Notes: generated from the sequence alone by a model not told the origin. A stretch of DNA of 64,000 bases from Alnus glutinosa (GCF_958979055.1 NC_084886.1:15410154-15474153), one strand, 5' to 3'. Shown: positions 46,138 through 58,106, numbered from the stretch's first letter. A program made the numbers and translations.

Positions 46138-46562
46138 TGTAAGATTTTATCTCCATATATGGCCTATATGCCACATAAGGAAGCATTTATTAATAATTTA
46201 ATAAATGAATAGTATATACGGTATTACGGTTAGGTAATTTAATTAATTAAATTACCGTAATGGAATCGATTAATTGATTCAAAATCAATTAATAATATTG
46301 TTTCCTTGATGGGAGGAACAATACGGTACTTACCATATTTGAGGGTCCCTGACCTAGCCTATAAATAAATAGCCTGTGTACACCATCAGTACGGCAATAC
46401 AGTCATAGGCATAGGTTAGAAGATCCCCAAATAATATTTTCTTGTTCTTGAGATGGATCGTGGAGACGCTTGAGCAAACATGACTAGAGGTAAGCCTGAA
46501 TCCTGTTTATTCGTTTTCCGCTGCGCATGTTAGATTAAATAATATGTTGATTATTTCTAACA
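46138..46562 (+). repeat. 3' LTR of the copia element
   Basis: 425 bp, same length as the 5' LTR, differing at 5 positions (A/G, A/G, C/T, G/A, T/C), all transitions. Ends TTCTAACA. Confidence 0.92.
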
Positions 46563-46635
46563 CTTCTTTCTCATCTCTTCCTTTTCTTTTCTTTTCTTCT
46601 TCCTCTGGTTTTCCGTGCCTTTTTTTTTTTTTTTT

Positions 46636-47322
46636 GAAAAATCATATTTAGTCTCTAAGTTTTCATCTGATTTGGATTTAGTCCTAAGTAGGTTTTGCCT
46701 AAGTTTTAAATTGATCTCTCTATTACTTTACCATCAAAATTAACGATTTTTTCATTTGTCACATGTGTTTCATTTGACACTCTAGGGTTCATGTTAACAC
46801 CCAATACAATGCCAATGTCCATGTCAACATCAAAATTAACGGTTTTCCATTTAATGTTACAAATTTAGAAGATTAGGATGCATGGCGAAGAATATGGTTT
46901 TTGTTTATTTTTCTAGGAAAATGCTAGAATTCCCACCCTTATCCCACTCCAATCCCACCAACTCTAAGTGTTTTAATTTTTTTATTTAATAAATCAATTT
47001 TCAACTTTTTACACCTAGGGTTGGTGGGATTGGGGTGGGATGGGGGTGTGAATTCTAGGACTTCCCATTTTTCTATGGATGACTTGGCGCTTAATGATGT
47101 GGCATTGATATTAGGTGTTGATATGGACGCTGATGTGTCAATTGAGACATACATGAAATATTACAAATTATTGATTTTGAGAAAAAAAAAAAAAAAAAAA
47201 AAAGTGACAAAAAAGCCTATTTAAAATTTGTACAAAACTTAAGGACCATATTCTTGAAATTAGAAACTCAAAGATTAAATTCAAATAAAGATAAAAATCT
47301 AAGGATTAAATTTGATTTTTCC
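46636..47322. mobile_element. foldback element with nested MITE
   Basis: The left end GAAAAATCATATTTAGTC pairs with the complement of the right end (GGATTAAATTTGATTTTTCC). Further in, TTTCATTTGACAC and GTTAACACCCAATA on the left have complements around 47118-47150 on the right. Arms are about 200 bp, imperfect. Interrupted by a smaller MITE at 46924-47058 and by a poly(A) tract at 47180-47202. No coding capacity. Confidence 0.7.
46924..47058. mobile_element. MITE nested in the foldback element
   Basis: A ~135-bp hairpin. CTAGAATTCCCACCC and CCAATCCCACCAACTCTA at the left match the complement of TAGGGTTGGTGGGATTGG and GGGGGTGTGAATTCTAG at the right; the inverted repeats are about 45 bp. Target duplication unclear. 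Confidence 0.75.
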
Positions 47323-47472
47323 TCCTTCTTCTTCTTCTTTTTCTTTTTCTTTTTTTTTTTGAAAAAAAAAAAAAAAAATCTATTCACGCAGCAGACTAAA
47401 AGGCGGGAGAATTTTAATACAAAGGATTTTCGGTGTGGGTATGAGTTATTCTCCCCACGCGTCAGATGCAAC

Positions 47473-47523
<51 letters not shown>

Positions 47524-48000
47524 CTCGTAAATTACCCAAAAAGTCCATCTTCTTAACAGGATATTACAGTAGCAATATTTGATAATGATATAGGCCTCAA
47601 TTACATGCTTTTGATTGCTGCATGTACGGTTATTATAACCATTATTATTTGTCATCGTTGTTTCTATCTTTATTATTTTTAAAATAATATACAATGAGAT
47701 TTATTCCTCTCAAAACCCAATACTGAAAGGTAATTTTTGGATTGAATGTTAATTCTATATATTATGTTGCAAATTCCGACTCGTTACATAAATCTAAAGG
47801 AAATTATCTTAAAAGTACACAAGTTTTAATTTTAATACAAATAGGGCCTACGTTCTTTGTTTTGAATGGATCTAAATTTTGTAACAAATAAGTCATTTTG
47901 TTATATTTTTTATCCAATTTTTAACGGTAGAAATGTCAATTGACATTTCTTCACGTAAGTCCAGTAAATACTGTGAATTTGCGAGGTGTATGGTCATGCA
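47323..48000. other. homopolymer-rich intergenic DNA
   Basis: Poly(T)/poly(A) around 47338-47382 and an extreme ~43-bp poly(T) at 47477-47520. Open frames here are homopolymer artefacts. No gene. Confidence 0.5.
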
Positions 48001-48013
48001 ACATATGCAAAGT

Positions 48014-48959
48014 GTTTTTTTTTTTTTTTTAGAATAATGGAAGAACCTTCGTTATAATCTGGGACCCAAGGGGTCAAAAGCTATAATTAGGGGTTACAAA
48101 GACTCCTAAAAACAAAGTACATGACTAATTCTTAACTTGGAGGGCAACTGTCATAGCAGATGGACATGCAATAACACATCTTTTTACAATGAGTTCAACT
48201 ATGAGGAGATAAGAGAATAAGATCTGATTTAAAAACAACTATTACAATTTAGATCTAAGATCTACTATAGCAGGCTGCAAGGGTTAACAACAAAACATAA
48301 ATTAAAAAACCAAAACACAAACTAAAACAACACTGGCCGGCAAAGAGTATTGGGAGTCGCCGGTGACGACGCGTGTATACCACGCACCCTCACCAGAGAA
48401 CCCCTCACCATCAGATGAACCACCAAATCTCCTGGGATCCACCGACAGCAAACTGGAGGAGGAGAAGAGTCAACACGCGTTGGCGAGGGAAGAGCACTTG
48501 CTGCCGCGTGCACACCACGCTCCAGTGTACGGACAGCTAGGGAAAACATGATTGGTTGTAGCAGAGGCGGATGACGACAACGAACACCCTGGAGGGGCGC
48601 GTGATATGCATAGAATGATGGAGAATCATAGATTTAGCTTCAAAAAACGGCTTGAACACCCAGCTTGGCACCTTGCCTAGATTAACCCAACAGTAGATTG
48701 AAGCCCACAAACTCCAAATCCTCAAAAGGATTAGGAAAAATTACCTTCACCTCTTGGTTTCACAGAGAGCCACCGAGAGGGAAGAAAACCAGCATCCCAC
48801 GGCTCAGTGTCGGGCTGAAACAAAACAATGACAAAAAGCAAAGAACAAAACTGAAAAAGCAAAGCAAGGGATTGTGGGGCAAGCCCCCTCCCCCAACCAA
48901 GAATTGAAAAGAAACCTGGCGACTAGGGTTTTCTCTCAGAGAGACGCGATGTAATAATC
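48014..48959 (-). mobile_element. LINE-type retroposon with 13-bp target duplication
   Basis: Flanked by a perfect 13-bp direct repeat, acatatgcaaagt (48001-48013 and 48960-48972). On the minus strand it begins near CTCTCTGAGAGAAAACCCTAG, a start resembling plant L1 5' leaders, and ends in a poly(A) tail (plus-strand T-run 48015-48030). Both ends are therefore preserved within 946 bp, but no ORF1, endonuclease or reverse transcriptase is present. It is either an internally deleted LINE or a non-autonomous passenger copied by LINE enzymes. Short frames (such as 48322-48549) have no known domain. Confidence 0.82.
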
Positions 48960-49085
48960 ACATATGCAAAGTTATGCTCACAAGATTTGAAAAAAAAAAA
49001 AAATTAAATGAAAGAAAACTACACAAACTTCCACTTCCACTGGCCCTATTGTTCCCCTAAAATGACTCTTTACATATATTTGATT

Positions 49086-52000
49086 CTAATATTTTTTTCC
49101 AAGTAAAAAAAGGAGGATATCCAAGGAGGAGTAGTGAATAAATTTTTGAAACACAAAAAAGAGGATAGCGAAGAAGGTTAAGCCAATGATACAATTGGCA
49201 ATGGCAAGACCCAAGGAAGGCTCTAACACAACATATGTGCCCGTCACAAATGCCAGAACCATTGCTATCATGGCCCACAAAATGACCCTGAAGGCCATAT
49301 AGAGAAGACTATCACGACGCTCTTCATTGAAAAACGTGCGGAATTCTTCATCATAATTCTTGCTAAAAAGAAATGGCATCAATAGGTGGATAAAAACAAC
49401 AGAATTTGACAATACCATGGATATGGTATCTATAACAATGAATGCTGTGAAAGCAGCATTTTTTTTGAGAAGTGCAGAGTCTGGGTGTGATGAGTCTTCT
49501 CCACCATCCACAAATCCCCCAGGCATGGTAATATATGCTGCAAAGGTCACAGTTGTAATGAGTGCACCCACTACCAAATGGGCTTCGGATGCTTTCTTCA
49601 ATATTGATCTCCTCTCTTCGTCCCTCTTCTCCTTCTCCTTCTTCCACTCATCTAGTTTTGTGGTATGACCATCTTCGTAACCTATTACTCGTCGAGGTCG
49701 TGGATATGGAAAGTTCTTCCAAATCTCAGATTCCTGTGTAATATTACAAATTTTTTGGAAAAAGGTCCACATATGACTACCCCCTTCTAACATTAACTAC
49801 TACTTTATTGTCAATGGTCAATGTCCTCTCCCAAAATACTAAAAATTGAAAATATCACCCCAATACAAAAATAATCTTCATACAAAAGTAGAAAATTCTA
49901 TTTTTTATAAAATAAAATTTATGTCCTTTTTATCTTTTTGCTAGATTTAGAGGAACATTGGAACATTGATATTTTTTTGATAGTTTGAATGGGACATTGA
50001 CTCATATTTCATTTTTTATTGAAATATTTTTTTATATGAAATTTTAAATAGACAATGGCATTATTATTTAGGGTAAATGTATCATAAATTCTTGAGTCAA
50101 CGCGCGATTTGAAATCAATCCATCACTTTTTAAAAATTAACTTTTGCTCCTTAACTTTTTTGCGAATTTGAAAGATGTCATTCCGTCAAATTTTCGTCCA
50201 ATTTTTCGACATCCGTTAGTGCCACATCATCTTAAAATAATTTTTTTTATAATATATATATAACAAAAGAAAAGAAAATCTTAAAAAAGAAGGGAAAAAA
50301 ACAGTCACCCACCACCCTCCCCACTGTTGGAAGTGCTCCATTGGGTGGCTGAAATCTAGTGTCTTCGCGTTCCGACAAGGAAACGAGGTTCACAGTCGGA
50401 TTTTGAAATCTGGATTTGATCCATAGGTCTTTCAATAATTTTTTGATGGGTTTATATTCAAAAGGCGAGAGGTAGAAAGCAGACACCAATTGTTCGAGAA
50501 ATTTCCTGATAGACATGTGATTCGTTGGATGCCCAGAGGATGCATCAGAAACCATGTGATTCTGTGTTTTACTGTGCTTGCTGATTGTGGCACGTTGGTT
50601 CCGTCATCATTGTAACAAACTGTTCTTTAATTTCTTAGATTCCTCAAAACCATTTGACAAGTGAAAACACTGGGTGAGTTTTGGGGGAGTATTCCTTTTA
50701 GAAAATGGCAACAAAGGCTGGGTGGGTAACGCGGTAGCCAATTCACTTAGATGATATGCATAGGTCTATTCTTCCACGAAACGCGAAGACACTGTTTCAG
50801 CCACCCAAGGGAGCACCTCCAACGGTGGGTGACTTTTTTTTCCCATCATTTTAAAGTTTTTTTTTTTTTTTTTTTAAATTGATTTTTTATCTTTTAATTT
50901 ATAATATTATATAAAAAGATATTATTTTAAAGTGATTTGACAAAAATGGTGATGCATCATTAACAGAAATCGAAAAATTGGACAAAAATATGGCGAAAGG
51001 ATCTATTTCAAATTTGTGAAAAAGTTAAGAATAAAAAATTTTATTTTAAAAAAATGAGGGATTAATCTCAAATCGCTCATTGATTCAGAAATTTATGATA
51101 CATTTATCTGAAAAATGGATAAATAAATAAATCATAGAATTTTTTTTTTTTTTTTCAAATACAAAATAAAATTGTGTTACCTTTACTTCTAGGAATTTTC
51201 CAATATTAGCAAAAGCGATGTTCCATGTGCTGAGGTTTTTTTTGTTGAAAGCCATCTTGTCGACTCGAGGGTGACCAACGAAATTCTTTGCTGATCCCAA
51301 AGAATTGTAATAATAATGAAGAGGTGTATCCCCATCGGCATTCTTCTCATTCAAAAGGTTGCTGAGACACGAATTTTCTAAGAAAATTTCAATGATCCCC
51401 TCTAAACGAAAGTAGGGAGCTCCTTTGATAGCAAAATGGAGTACATTCCAACCTCTGTCATCAACCAATTCACAACAATCTGGACACCTTGATACAATGA
51501 GAGACACTATACCACTATTACCTTGATGAGCTGCAATATGAAGAGCTGTCCTACCCTTTGTGTCTTTCATGTATGCTGCATTTCTATCTTTATCTAACAA
51601 CATTCTTGCTACGTCATCACGATGTAACAAGTATGCAGCGAAATGAAGCGGAGTCCAACCGTTATTGTCAACTATTTTACTTATACCTTCAATTTTATCC
51701 AGGATTCCTCTGGTTATACCTAAAATAATTAAAATATGTTAAATGTAATGAGAGAAGGAAGAGTACTTGTCAGGAGATTGAAAAAGGCATCCTACTTTAT
51801 GATGAGATAATTGAATCTCAATGTAATTTATTATTAATATTTAGTTTCTACTTTCTTCATAAAAATCGAGTTAACAATAATTGATCTCATATATAATCAC
51901 ATTGTTGATCGGTCCTTATGCAAATAAATATTGGTATCAACTGCAACATGCAAATGCAGAGTACAAGAAAAACATCAGGTTTCTATTTAATCACTTAGGC

Positions 52001-53274
52001 CTTAATTTAATTGATTAATAGTATTAATTATGTTCTCTACTGACTCTACAGTTAACGTGGCTTTCATTGCAACTATATAGGTTTATACTCAGATCAATCA
52101 CCAACAAATGGCCTGTTAGTTTCCTTATTTTTTAGAATGACTTCGTTAGATAGGTTTATACGTACTCATATGACCATCAATCCTAGAATTGAAGGACGAT
52201 ATTTTAGATTGAACCGATAGTAGTGAAATATATGGAAAAAGAAATCCTCATTTGTTTTTCACATTTATGATCATCTCCTAACCATACACGAAAGTCCATA
52301 ATAAAGTACACTAATCTCGGTGGGATTTTTTTTTAAAAAAATAAAAAATAAAAAGAAAGAAAATGTTATAAAAATAATTTAGCTAGAAACTTATAAGAAT
52401 CTAAGGTTGTTAATTGTCATACTACAAATATCAAGCGTCCTTATATATTTTCATGAACTTTTGGTCCACCACATAATTTTGTTTAAAAATTATAATAAAC
52501 TTTAAAGAATTAAAGCTGCATTACTCATTACTAAATTAAACCATGAAAATAGGTAGTACCTTGATCCTTCCTTATTACGGTAGCATGCAAAGTCGTCCTA
52601 CCAAGGGGCCCCCCATGCATTGGTGATTTGCATTTGTCTAAAATTTCGAACACCACATCTTCAAACCCTCTCTCGGCAACTATATAAAGTGGAGTCTCAC
52701 CAGCATCGTTAGTAGAATATGAAAAATTTGGGTCTTTTTCGATCAACAATTTTACAATCTTAAGGTGATTATAACGTACAGCCTCGTGCAAAGCCGTGTC
52801 TTTTTCTTTGTTAGTCATTCTGAACATTTCCTTTACTAGTTCAATCCCACCTTCAAGGTCTTGATGGAGAGTTTGGGCGCAATATTTGATTAGAACTTCC
52901 ACTATGTCATCATGCCCGTACCTTGCCGCAATGTGCAATGGAGTTTCACCTTTGGCATTGGCTTGCCGTAACAATGAGTGACACTTTTTAAGAATTTCTT
53001 CCACAAAGTTAGTTGTTGATTCCGATTTTGCAATGGGGGTTGTTGATTTGAATTTGAAATTTAGGGATGTAATGTAAATATGGAGGACTGAGTTTTTATT
53101 TGGGGTTAGTAGGAGGCCAAGAGACTGATGATAGGTGATATCATTGAAGACCTCGATTTTGCCTTCTGCTGCAGCATTGAAGGAATCACAATCCATGCAA
53201 GTGATGGTTTCTGTTTGCTCGGGCTTAGTAGCATTAACAAATACCTGAGATTCAGATGAATTGGAGCGATCCAT
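49086..53274 (-). CDS. ACD6-like ankyrin-repeat membrane protein, 3 exons
   Basis: Complement join of 49086-49733, 51181-51719 and 52560-53274 gives 633 residues with GT-AG introns; the first junction splits a Gly codon. Exons 1-2 hold about 8-9 ankyrin repeats (residues ~60-400; clear copies include GETPLHIAARYGHDDIVEVL, KDTALHEAVRYNHLKIVKLL, GETPLYIVAERGFEDVV and GRTALHIAAHQGNSGIVSLI). Exon 3 encodes a basic linker and the PGG domain: a first membrane helix with VVGALITTVTFAAYITMPGG, then three more hydrophobic segments (residues ~480-620). This is the ACD6/ITN1 class, which acts in the plasma membrane and ER in salicylic-acid-linked defence. Intron 2 carries an inverted-repeat element (50071-51110). 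No disruption seen. Class assignment is firm; the exact orthologue is unknown. Confidence 0.9.
50071..51110. mobile_element. inverted-repeat element in intron 2, with internal host-like segment
   Basis: A 1040-bp element with ~300-bp imperfect inverted arms. Left GGGTAAATGTATCATAAATT pairs with the complement of AATTTATGATACATTTATC at the right end; inner arm parts GTCACCCACC and GGGTGGCTGAAA (50306-50352) pair with sequence at 50795-50835. The ~415-bp centre (about 50376-50790) is unlike the arms and higher in GC; on the minus strand it is open for ~55 codons (includes SIRKFLEQLVSAFYLSPFEY). This looks like a captured gene piece, as in Pack-MULEs, but its source was not recognised. Confidence 0.65.
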
Positions 53275-53586
53275 CTTTTTACTAACTCCTATAAATATTT
53301 CTCAACACAATATGATCCTTGGGTTAATAGTTTCTATGCCTCATCGTATACTCTCGGATCTGCAGTTCAGAAATATCATGAATTACGCATTCATAAGGCC
53401 ATGTGGAACTCAAAACAACAATCCAAGAAATTGTAAAATGGAAAAGTGCATGAAAATTAACATGTCATTTCATTATTGCAGAGGTAAACGGTCAAATTAC
53501 TGATTATCACAAAAATTTAAGTCGATAGAAAATAATTTATTTATTCATTTAATTAATATTCCAATACTCATCGTCACATGTGAACT
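53275..53586 (-). promoter_or_regulatory. 5' flank of the ACD6-like gene
   Basis: The probable promoter is only about 310 bp before it runs into the large LTR element at 53592. TATATTT-like sequences occur but no firm TATA box or W-box cluster was identified. Part of the regulation may come from the adjacent LTR. Confidence 0.35.
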
Positions 53587-53999
53587 AAAACTGTAATATC
53601 CGATGCATTATTTAATAATTAGAGTATAAAATTTGAGTAAATGATTAATTAAAATTATTTTAATGTCATTAAAAATGCAAATGAATAATTTTAAAGTCCA
53701 AATAAAATAGAAAATAAAAATAATAGAAAAGAAATTAGGAATGAAAAATAAACATAAAAGAAATTAATTAATAAAATTAAATAAAGAAAAGAAAAGAAGA
53801 TAAATTAAATAGGAATAAAATAAGAAAAGAAAATGTAATTAAAAAAAAAAAAAGAAAAAAAGGAAAAGGAAGAATCGGTCAAACAAAAAAAAAAAAAAAA
53901 AAAAAAACAAAAACAAAAGAAAAGCCAAAAAGTAAAAGTAAAAGAAAATAGAAAATATATATATATATATAGAAGAGAGGTGCACCCTTCTCAATTAAT

Positions 54000-54047
54000 G
54001 GAAAGGCCAAATGGCCTTTCCAAAGCAGAGGCGTGTGCGCCTCTGCT
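54000..54047. repeat. hairpin pair with 4-nt loops
   Basis: Two perfect hairpins 2 bp apart. The first has stem GGAAAGGCC (54000-54008), loop AAAT and stem GGCCTTTCC (54013-54021). The second has stem AGCAGAGGCG (54024-54033), loop TGTG and stem CGCCTCTGCT (54038-54047). This is the layout of one unit of the copia array, and the second stem even shares AGCAG...CTGCT, but they lie in an unrelated element. Confidence 0.9.
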
Positions 54048-55457
54048 GTTTAAAAGAAAAAAAATAAATAAATAAAAGGAAAGAGGTCATCTGACCCGAG
54101 AGAGAAACAACAAAGAGGAGAGATTTTTCATAAGCTTTTTTCATACAAAAATCTTGATTCACAAAGATCTAACGGTCTAATTTTCAATCCGTTTTCGGAA
54201 ACGTAATCTTAGCACTCGGATCTACGTTTCTACCAATCGTTTTGAAGTAAATAGTTAAATTCATATTTTGAAATTTTTGGTCAAATCTAGCAAAATATGA
54301 GTTTGATATAGTGTTTTCTTTAGGCTTTGTGTTATTTGGAGCTTGCCAAGATTCCCCAAACACCGGGTATTATTTGGGTAAATTTTTGGGTAAGTTCCTT
54401 TAATTCTTAATTTATGGATTAATGTTATTTTAAATATATTAGTGTTAATGTTAGTGAGATTAATATTTGTTGTGATTAAGTTAGTATTTTATAAATTATG
54501 GGTTAATTTTGAAAACTCTAATTTGATGGGTTAAATTAATTTGAGAGTTTTAAGTGATTAAAATTTAGATAGTTAAATTATGTTAATATGTTAGTAATTG
54601 ATGTAAAAAAAAAGATTTATGAACATAATATTAGAGTAAATGATATCGAGAAAATGTTAGTGAGAAATAATCTAGAGATTAGTGAAAATAATGTATGGGT
54701 TAGTGGAATTAATTATGGGTTAGTAATTAATATTATGAGTAAATAATTAAATAATGATTTTAATATCTAACCCTTAGTAAATACTTAGGGTTAGTATTGT
54801 TTGAGTTTTAATTAGCGTTTAGGATTTATGGGTAGGCGTTTGAAACCCTTAAAATATTATGAGTTTTCCATGAGTTAGCTCTTGAGCAATTTAAGAGCTA
54901 AATGTGAGTCCAATATTAGAAGTTGTCAATAATATGCAATGTATTGTTTTAACAGTAATGCATTGTATGGTGGTGTCTAGGAGACCTAGTGCTTAATATC
55001 CGCGCAGCCAATGTGAGTATTCTACTCACTGAGAAGTATTATTTTCGTATATGAGGAATTGCAAAATATATATTGTTTTACAAACTTGAACCAACTGTAT
55101 GTTGATTATGAATTATTTTAGATGATTTAAGTACTTTGAGTATATTGAAATTATGATGATATTTTGAAGTATGAATATGATATGTGGAGTTTAAATGAAT
55201 GGAATCACTGTATGTTATGGTTGAGAGTTTTGAAAACTGTGATTGCAATGAGACATGAATATGATTTTAGAGTGAGTTAAGTTATGCAAATTATTTAAGA
55301 AATGACATGTAGAATTATTTATGTTTTTATAAAGAAAATATGTGTTAAATGCATGATTCATGAAATGAAATGTATATTGTTTTAAGGCATGAGGCATACG
55401 CATATGAACGCTAAACATGCATTGAAGTGAGGTTTATAGCGTACGGGAAACTATGGT

Positions 55458-55586
55458 TGGGGTAACACCCATGATGCTTGGATTAATTTCCATGATGCTA
55501 GGGGTAACACCCATGATGCTTGGATTAATTTCCATGATGTACTTGGGTTAATTCCCATGATGTTCTTGGAGTAATTCCCATGATGT
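55458..55586 (+). repeat. short tandem repeat in the large LTR
   Basis: About six imperfect ~21-bp units of the form GGGTAACACCCATGATGCTT or GGATTAATTTCCATGATG, arranged partly as 42-bp doublets. Confidence 0.8.
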
Positions 55587-56559
55587 GCATTGCATGATTA
55601 TTTATAGCATAGTTTTGATGAGTGTGATGTTTTTATACTATGAGTAGTTTTGCTAGACGTATTAGTATACATAAGAGTCTTAATAGGAAAGAACTTGTGT
55701 ATATTTCTATCGAATGGTTGCATGATTTAAATGCCTTTGTTTTTAAGTCTCACTAAATCAAAAGTAATATAGTAGGTGAAGATGTATGTAGTTGTTTCCA
55801 ACAATGAAACTTCTACGTATAAGCTCAGCAGCGTAGTATGTTTTAAATGTTTTATATTAGTCAGTGTCCATTAAATCAGCTATGGGGATTTTCAAACAAA
55901 AGTTTATAAAATTGGTGGCTGTTATAGTGTACGCATGACTAGAAAAGAAAAGTTGGTTCTTTGCGAAAACTCAATGAATAGTATACATCTGAGGTCTTAG
56001 TGTATTTATTTATGCTAAGACGGTGAGCTCATAATTCCACCTGTACGGATGCGGCAACCCCCGCAACTATACATACGTTTATACTTTGGTTGCAGGTTTT
56101 GCGGATATATATATTGATTTGTCCACCTAGCTCATGGGATGCTATGATTGGAGCATATCGCGACAGTCATAAGTCACGGACTCATGGGTAGTCCGCATTT
56201 AGGGTATTGTATTTATGGCTCGTGTCTTACGTGGCACATGTATCCGTTGAGCCTATATTTTAGTATGTAATTAATGTAACATGTTTTATAAGCCTTAAAT
56301 AGATAGACTTGTAAATGGCTATTCTTGTTGATAACAATGATGTATTAGATGTAATTCCGCTATTGATATGTGTTCCGCTGTACATTGATATTTATATTCC
56401 GCTGTGTTAGATGAAACTCTGAATATCAGGTACATGTTATGGAACGTGTACGTTAGTTATGTTAGCTGAGCGACATGTAGTTGTGCCGCTGTGAGGATCC
56501 GTTTGTATGTTTTCAAAAAAAAAAAAAAAAAAAAAAAAAAAACGGGTTGTCACACAAAC

Positions 56560-57113
56560 TCTTACTTTATTTAATTAATATGTGGGCTCAAACTCTACAT
56601 GAATAAATGAAGCCAAACATGTAAAATATTTTAATTGAAATGGGAGGTGGGTAACAGAAACAAAGTTTGAACTTTGGACCTTCTGCTTTAATAGCATGTT
56701 AAATCATATCAATTATCCTAAAAGGTTAAATAGATAAAAAATGATTCATTTAAATAATATTTAATGAATATTCTAAGATAGACATGGCATAGATTGCTCA
56801 GATGAAAAAAATAATTCTTTGGCTGTTTATGGCTAGGAAACTATAAGTATTGTTCATATTACTTAATAACGTCGAATTTGTTCATCTAATTCCAATTCCT
56901 CTTGGTCCAAATGTTCTAGGTGTACCATTAGCTTACTCTCATGGCAACTCGTGATGACACAAAGTATGCATATATATTAGGGAGCCTTTGACATGCTTGA
57001 ATGAAAAATATAGTGGAAAAGAACATAATAATATAGAAAGCCTAACACCACCACCAAAAGTAAAGGCATCGTCCTATCCGAATTAACATCAAATTCTTTG
57101 CCTTAGCTCACCC
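56560..57113. other. intergenic, no gene seen
   Basis: AT-rich DNA between the large LTR and the second hAT MITE. No supported feature. Confidence 0.4.
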
Positions 57114-57121
57114 TTAAAGAG

Positions 57122-58098
57122 TAGGGTTGGCAATTTTTGACACGATCCGCGAACACGACACGGGAAAATAGTGTTTGAGTTTTATATAATCGGGTTCGGG
57201 TCATAATCGGGTCAACCCGATTATGACACGATTACATTCGTGTCTGGCGGGTCAACCCGCGATTCTGACCTGGTTATTAAAAAAAACAAAAAAGAACAAA
57301 AAACCACCCGAAACGAAACGAAAGCTACGAAATGCGGCAAATGCCCATTTCCATTTGTGATTCACTTTGATAGTCTAATTCAGTGAAGTGTGAACCAGAC
57401 CAGGAGCCCGCCGCTGGCCGCATGCCCGACCGTCAAGTTCGCCAATCATCCGGCCGGACCGGCCTTTTCCCCCTCTCTCTGCAGTCTGCGCCAAACTTTT
57501 CCCTCCCCCCTCTTAGACCCACGACCGCCGGAGAAGCTTGGGTCGCCCTCAGAAGATGATAGACCCACGACCGCCGGAAGAGCTTCTGTCTGATTCAAAA
57601 CCGGAGCCGGCAAGGGAGGAGAACGGAAGAAGACCCACGTCTGATTCACGATCGAAAGAGCTTGACCCACGACCGCCGGAAGACCCACGACTCGCATCTC
57701 ATTTTTTTTGAGTTTTCTATTCTCACTTTCACGCCTCCTTCGCGAATCAACCTTCACAGTTCACGTAGCCTCGGCCCTCACAGCCTCACGAATCCGGAAT
57801 CAACCTGTTTTCAGAGCTTAATCGTGCCGATTTTGGTGAATTTCGGAATTTCCCATTAGATCTGTTACTGTTAGGGCTTGTATTGGTTTTGTTCATGAAC
57901 TAGAGTTTGCCAGTTTGGTTGAAGGTAAACGTGTTACCCGGTTCGTGTTCGGGTAACACGTTTTGCAGGCGGGTCGTGTTCGGTTTCAGATTTTCAACCC
58001 GATTAATAATCGGGTCGGGTTCGTGTCAGACCCGATTGTGAAATCGGGTCAGTCGGGTCAACACGAACCCGACCCGCCGACCCGAATTGCCAACCCTA
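57122..58098. mobile_element. hAT-type MITE, copy 2, with acquired GC-rich core
   Basis: Begins TAGGGTTGGCAATT and ends AATTGCCAACCCTA, flanked by a perfect 8-bp duplication, ttaaagag (57114-57121 and 58099-58106). The outer ~150 bp on each side are GGGTCGGGTT/CAACCCG repeats as in copy 1. The centre (about 57370-57900) is absent from copy 1, GC-rich, and contains GACCCACGACCGCCGGA four times. It might be acquired host sequence. No transposase. Confidence 0.88.
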
Positions 58099-58106
58099 TT
58101 AAAGAG

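Larger units (their letters stand above)
39843..46562 (+). mobile_element. Ty1/copia retrotransposon with dead interior
   Basis: Two 425-bp LTRs (39843-40267, 46138-46562), flanks ctttt and cttct (4/5 match as a 5-bp duplication), an initiator-Met primer-binding site and a polypurine tract (CCAAGTGGGAGAA, 46125-46137). The LTRs differ at only 5 sites, all transitions, so insertion is fairly recent. In contrast, gag-pol remains at 42830-45790 are riddled with stops and shifts. About 2.5 kb between the primer site and gag holds a hairpin array (40521-41020), GGGTCGGGT-rich repeats (about 41105-41280) and ~90-105-bp repeats (41927-42217). Best read as a non-autonomous copy moved by a relative. 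Confidence 0.9.
53592..56554 (+). mobile_element. large solo LTR candidate, ~3 kb
   Basis: Begins TGTAATATCC and ends GGGTTGTCACA, i.e. TG...CA with a short inverted repeat. Flanks aaaac (53587-53591) and caaac (56555-56559) match at 4 of 5. No coding frame, primer site or second LTR. Length and word use (GTAACACCCATGATGC repeats, GGATGCTATGATTGGAGCAT) fit the very long LTRs of plant Ty3/gypsy elements of Tekay/Del type. It contains a hairpin pair at 54000-54047, repeats at 55458-55586 and a poly(A) run (56515-56542) near the right end. Confidence 0.65.

Noticed and set aside
47254..47694. Phe- and Lys-rich frames
   Set aside because: Translations of poly(T)/poly(A) tracts.
53592..56554. Full-length LTR retrotransposon
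   Set aside because: No primer-binding site, polypurine tract, coding domain or second LTR inside, so it was called a solo LTR candidate.
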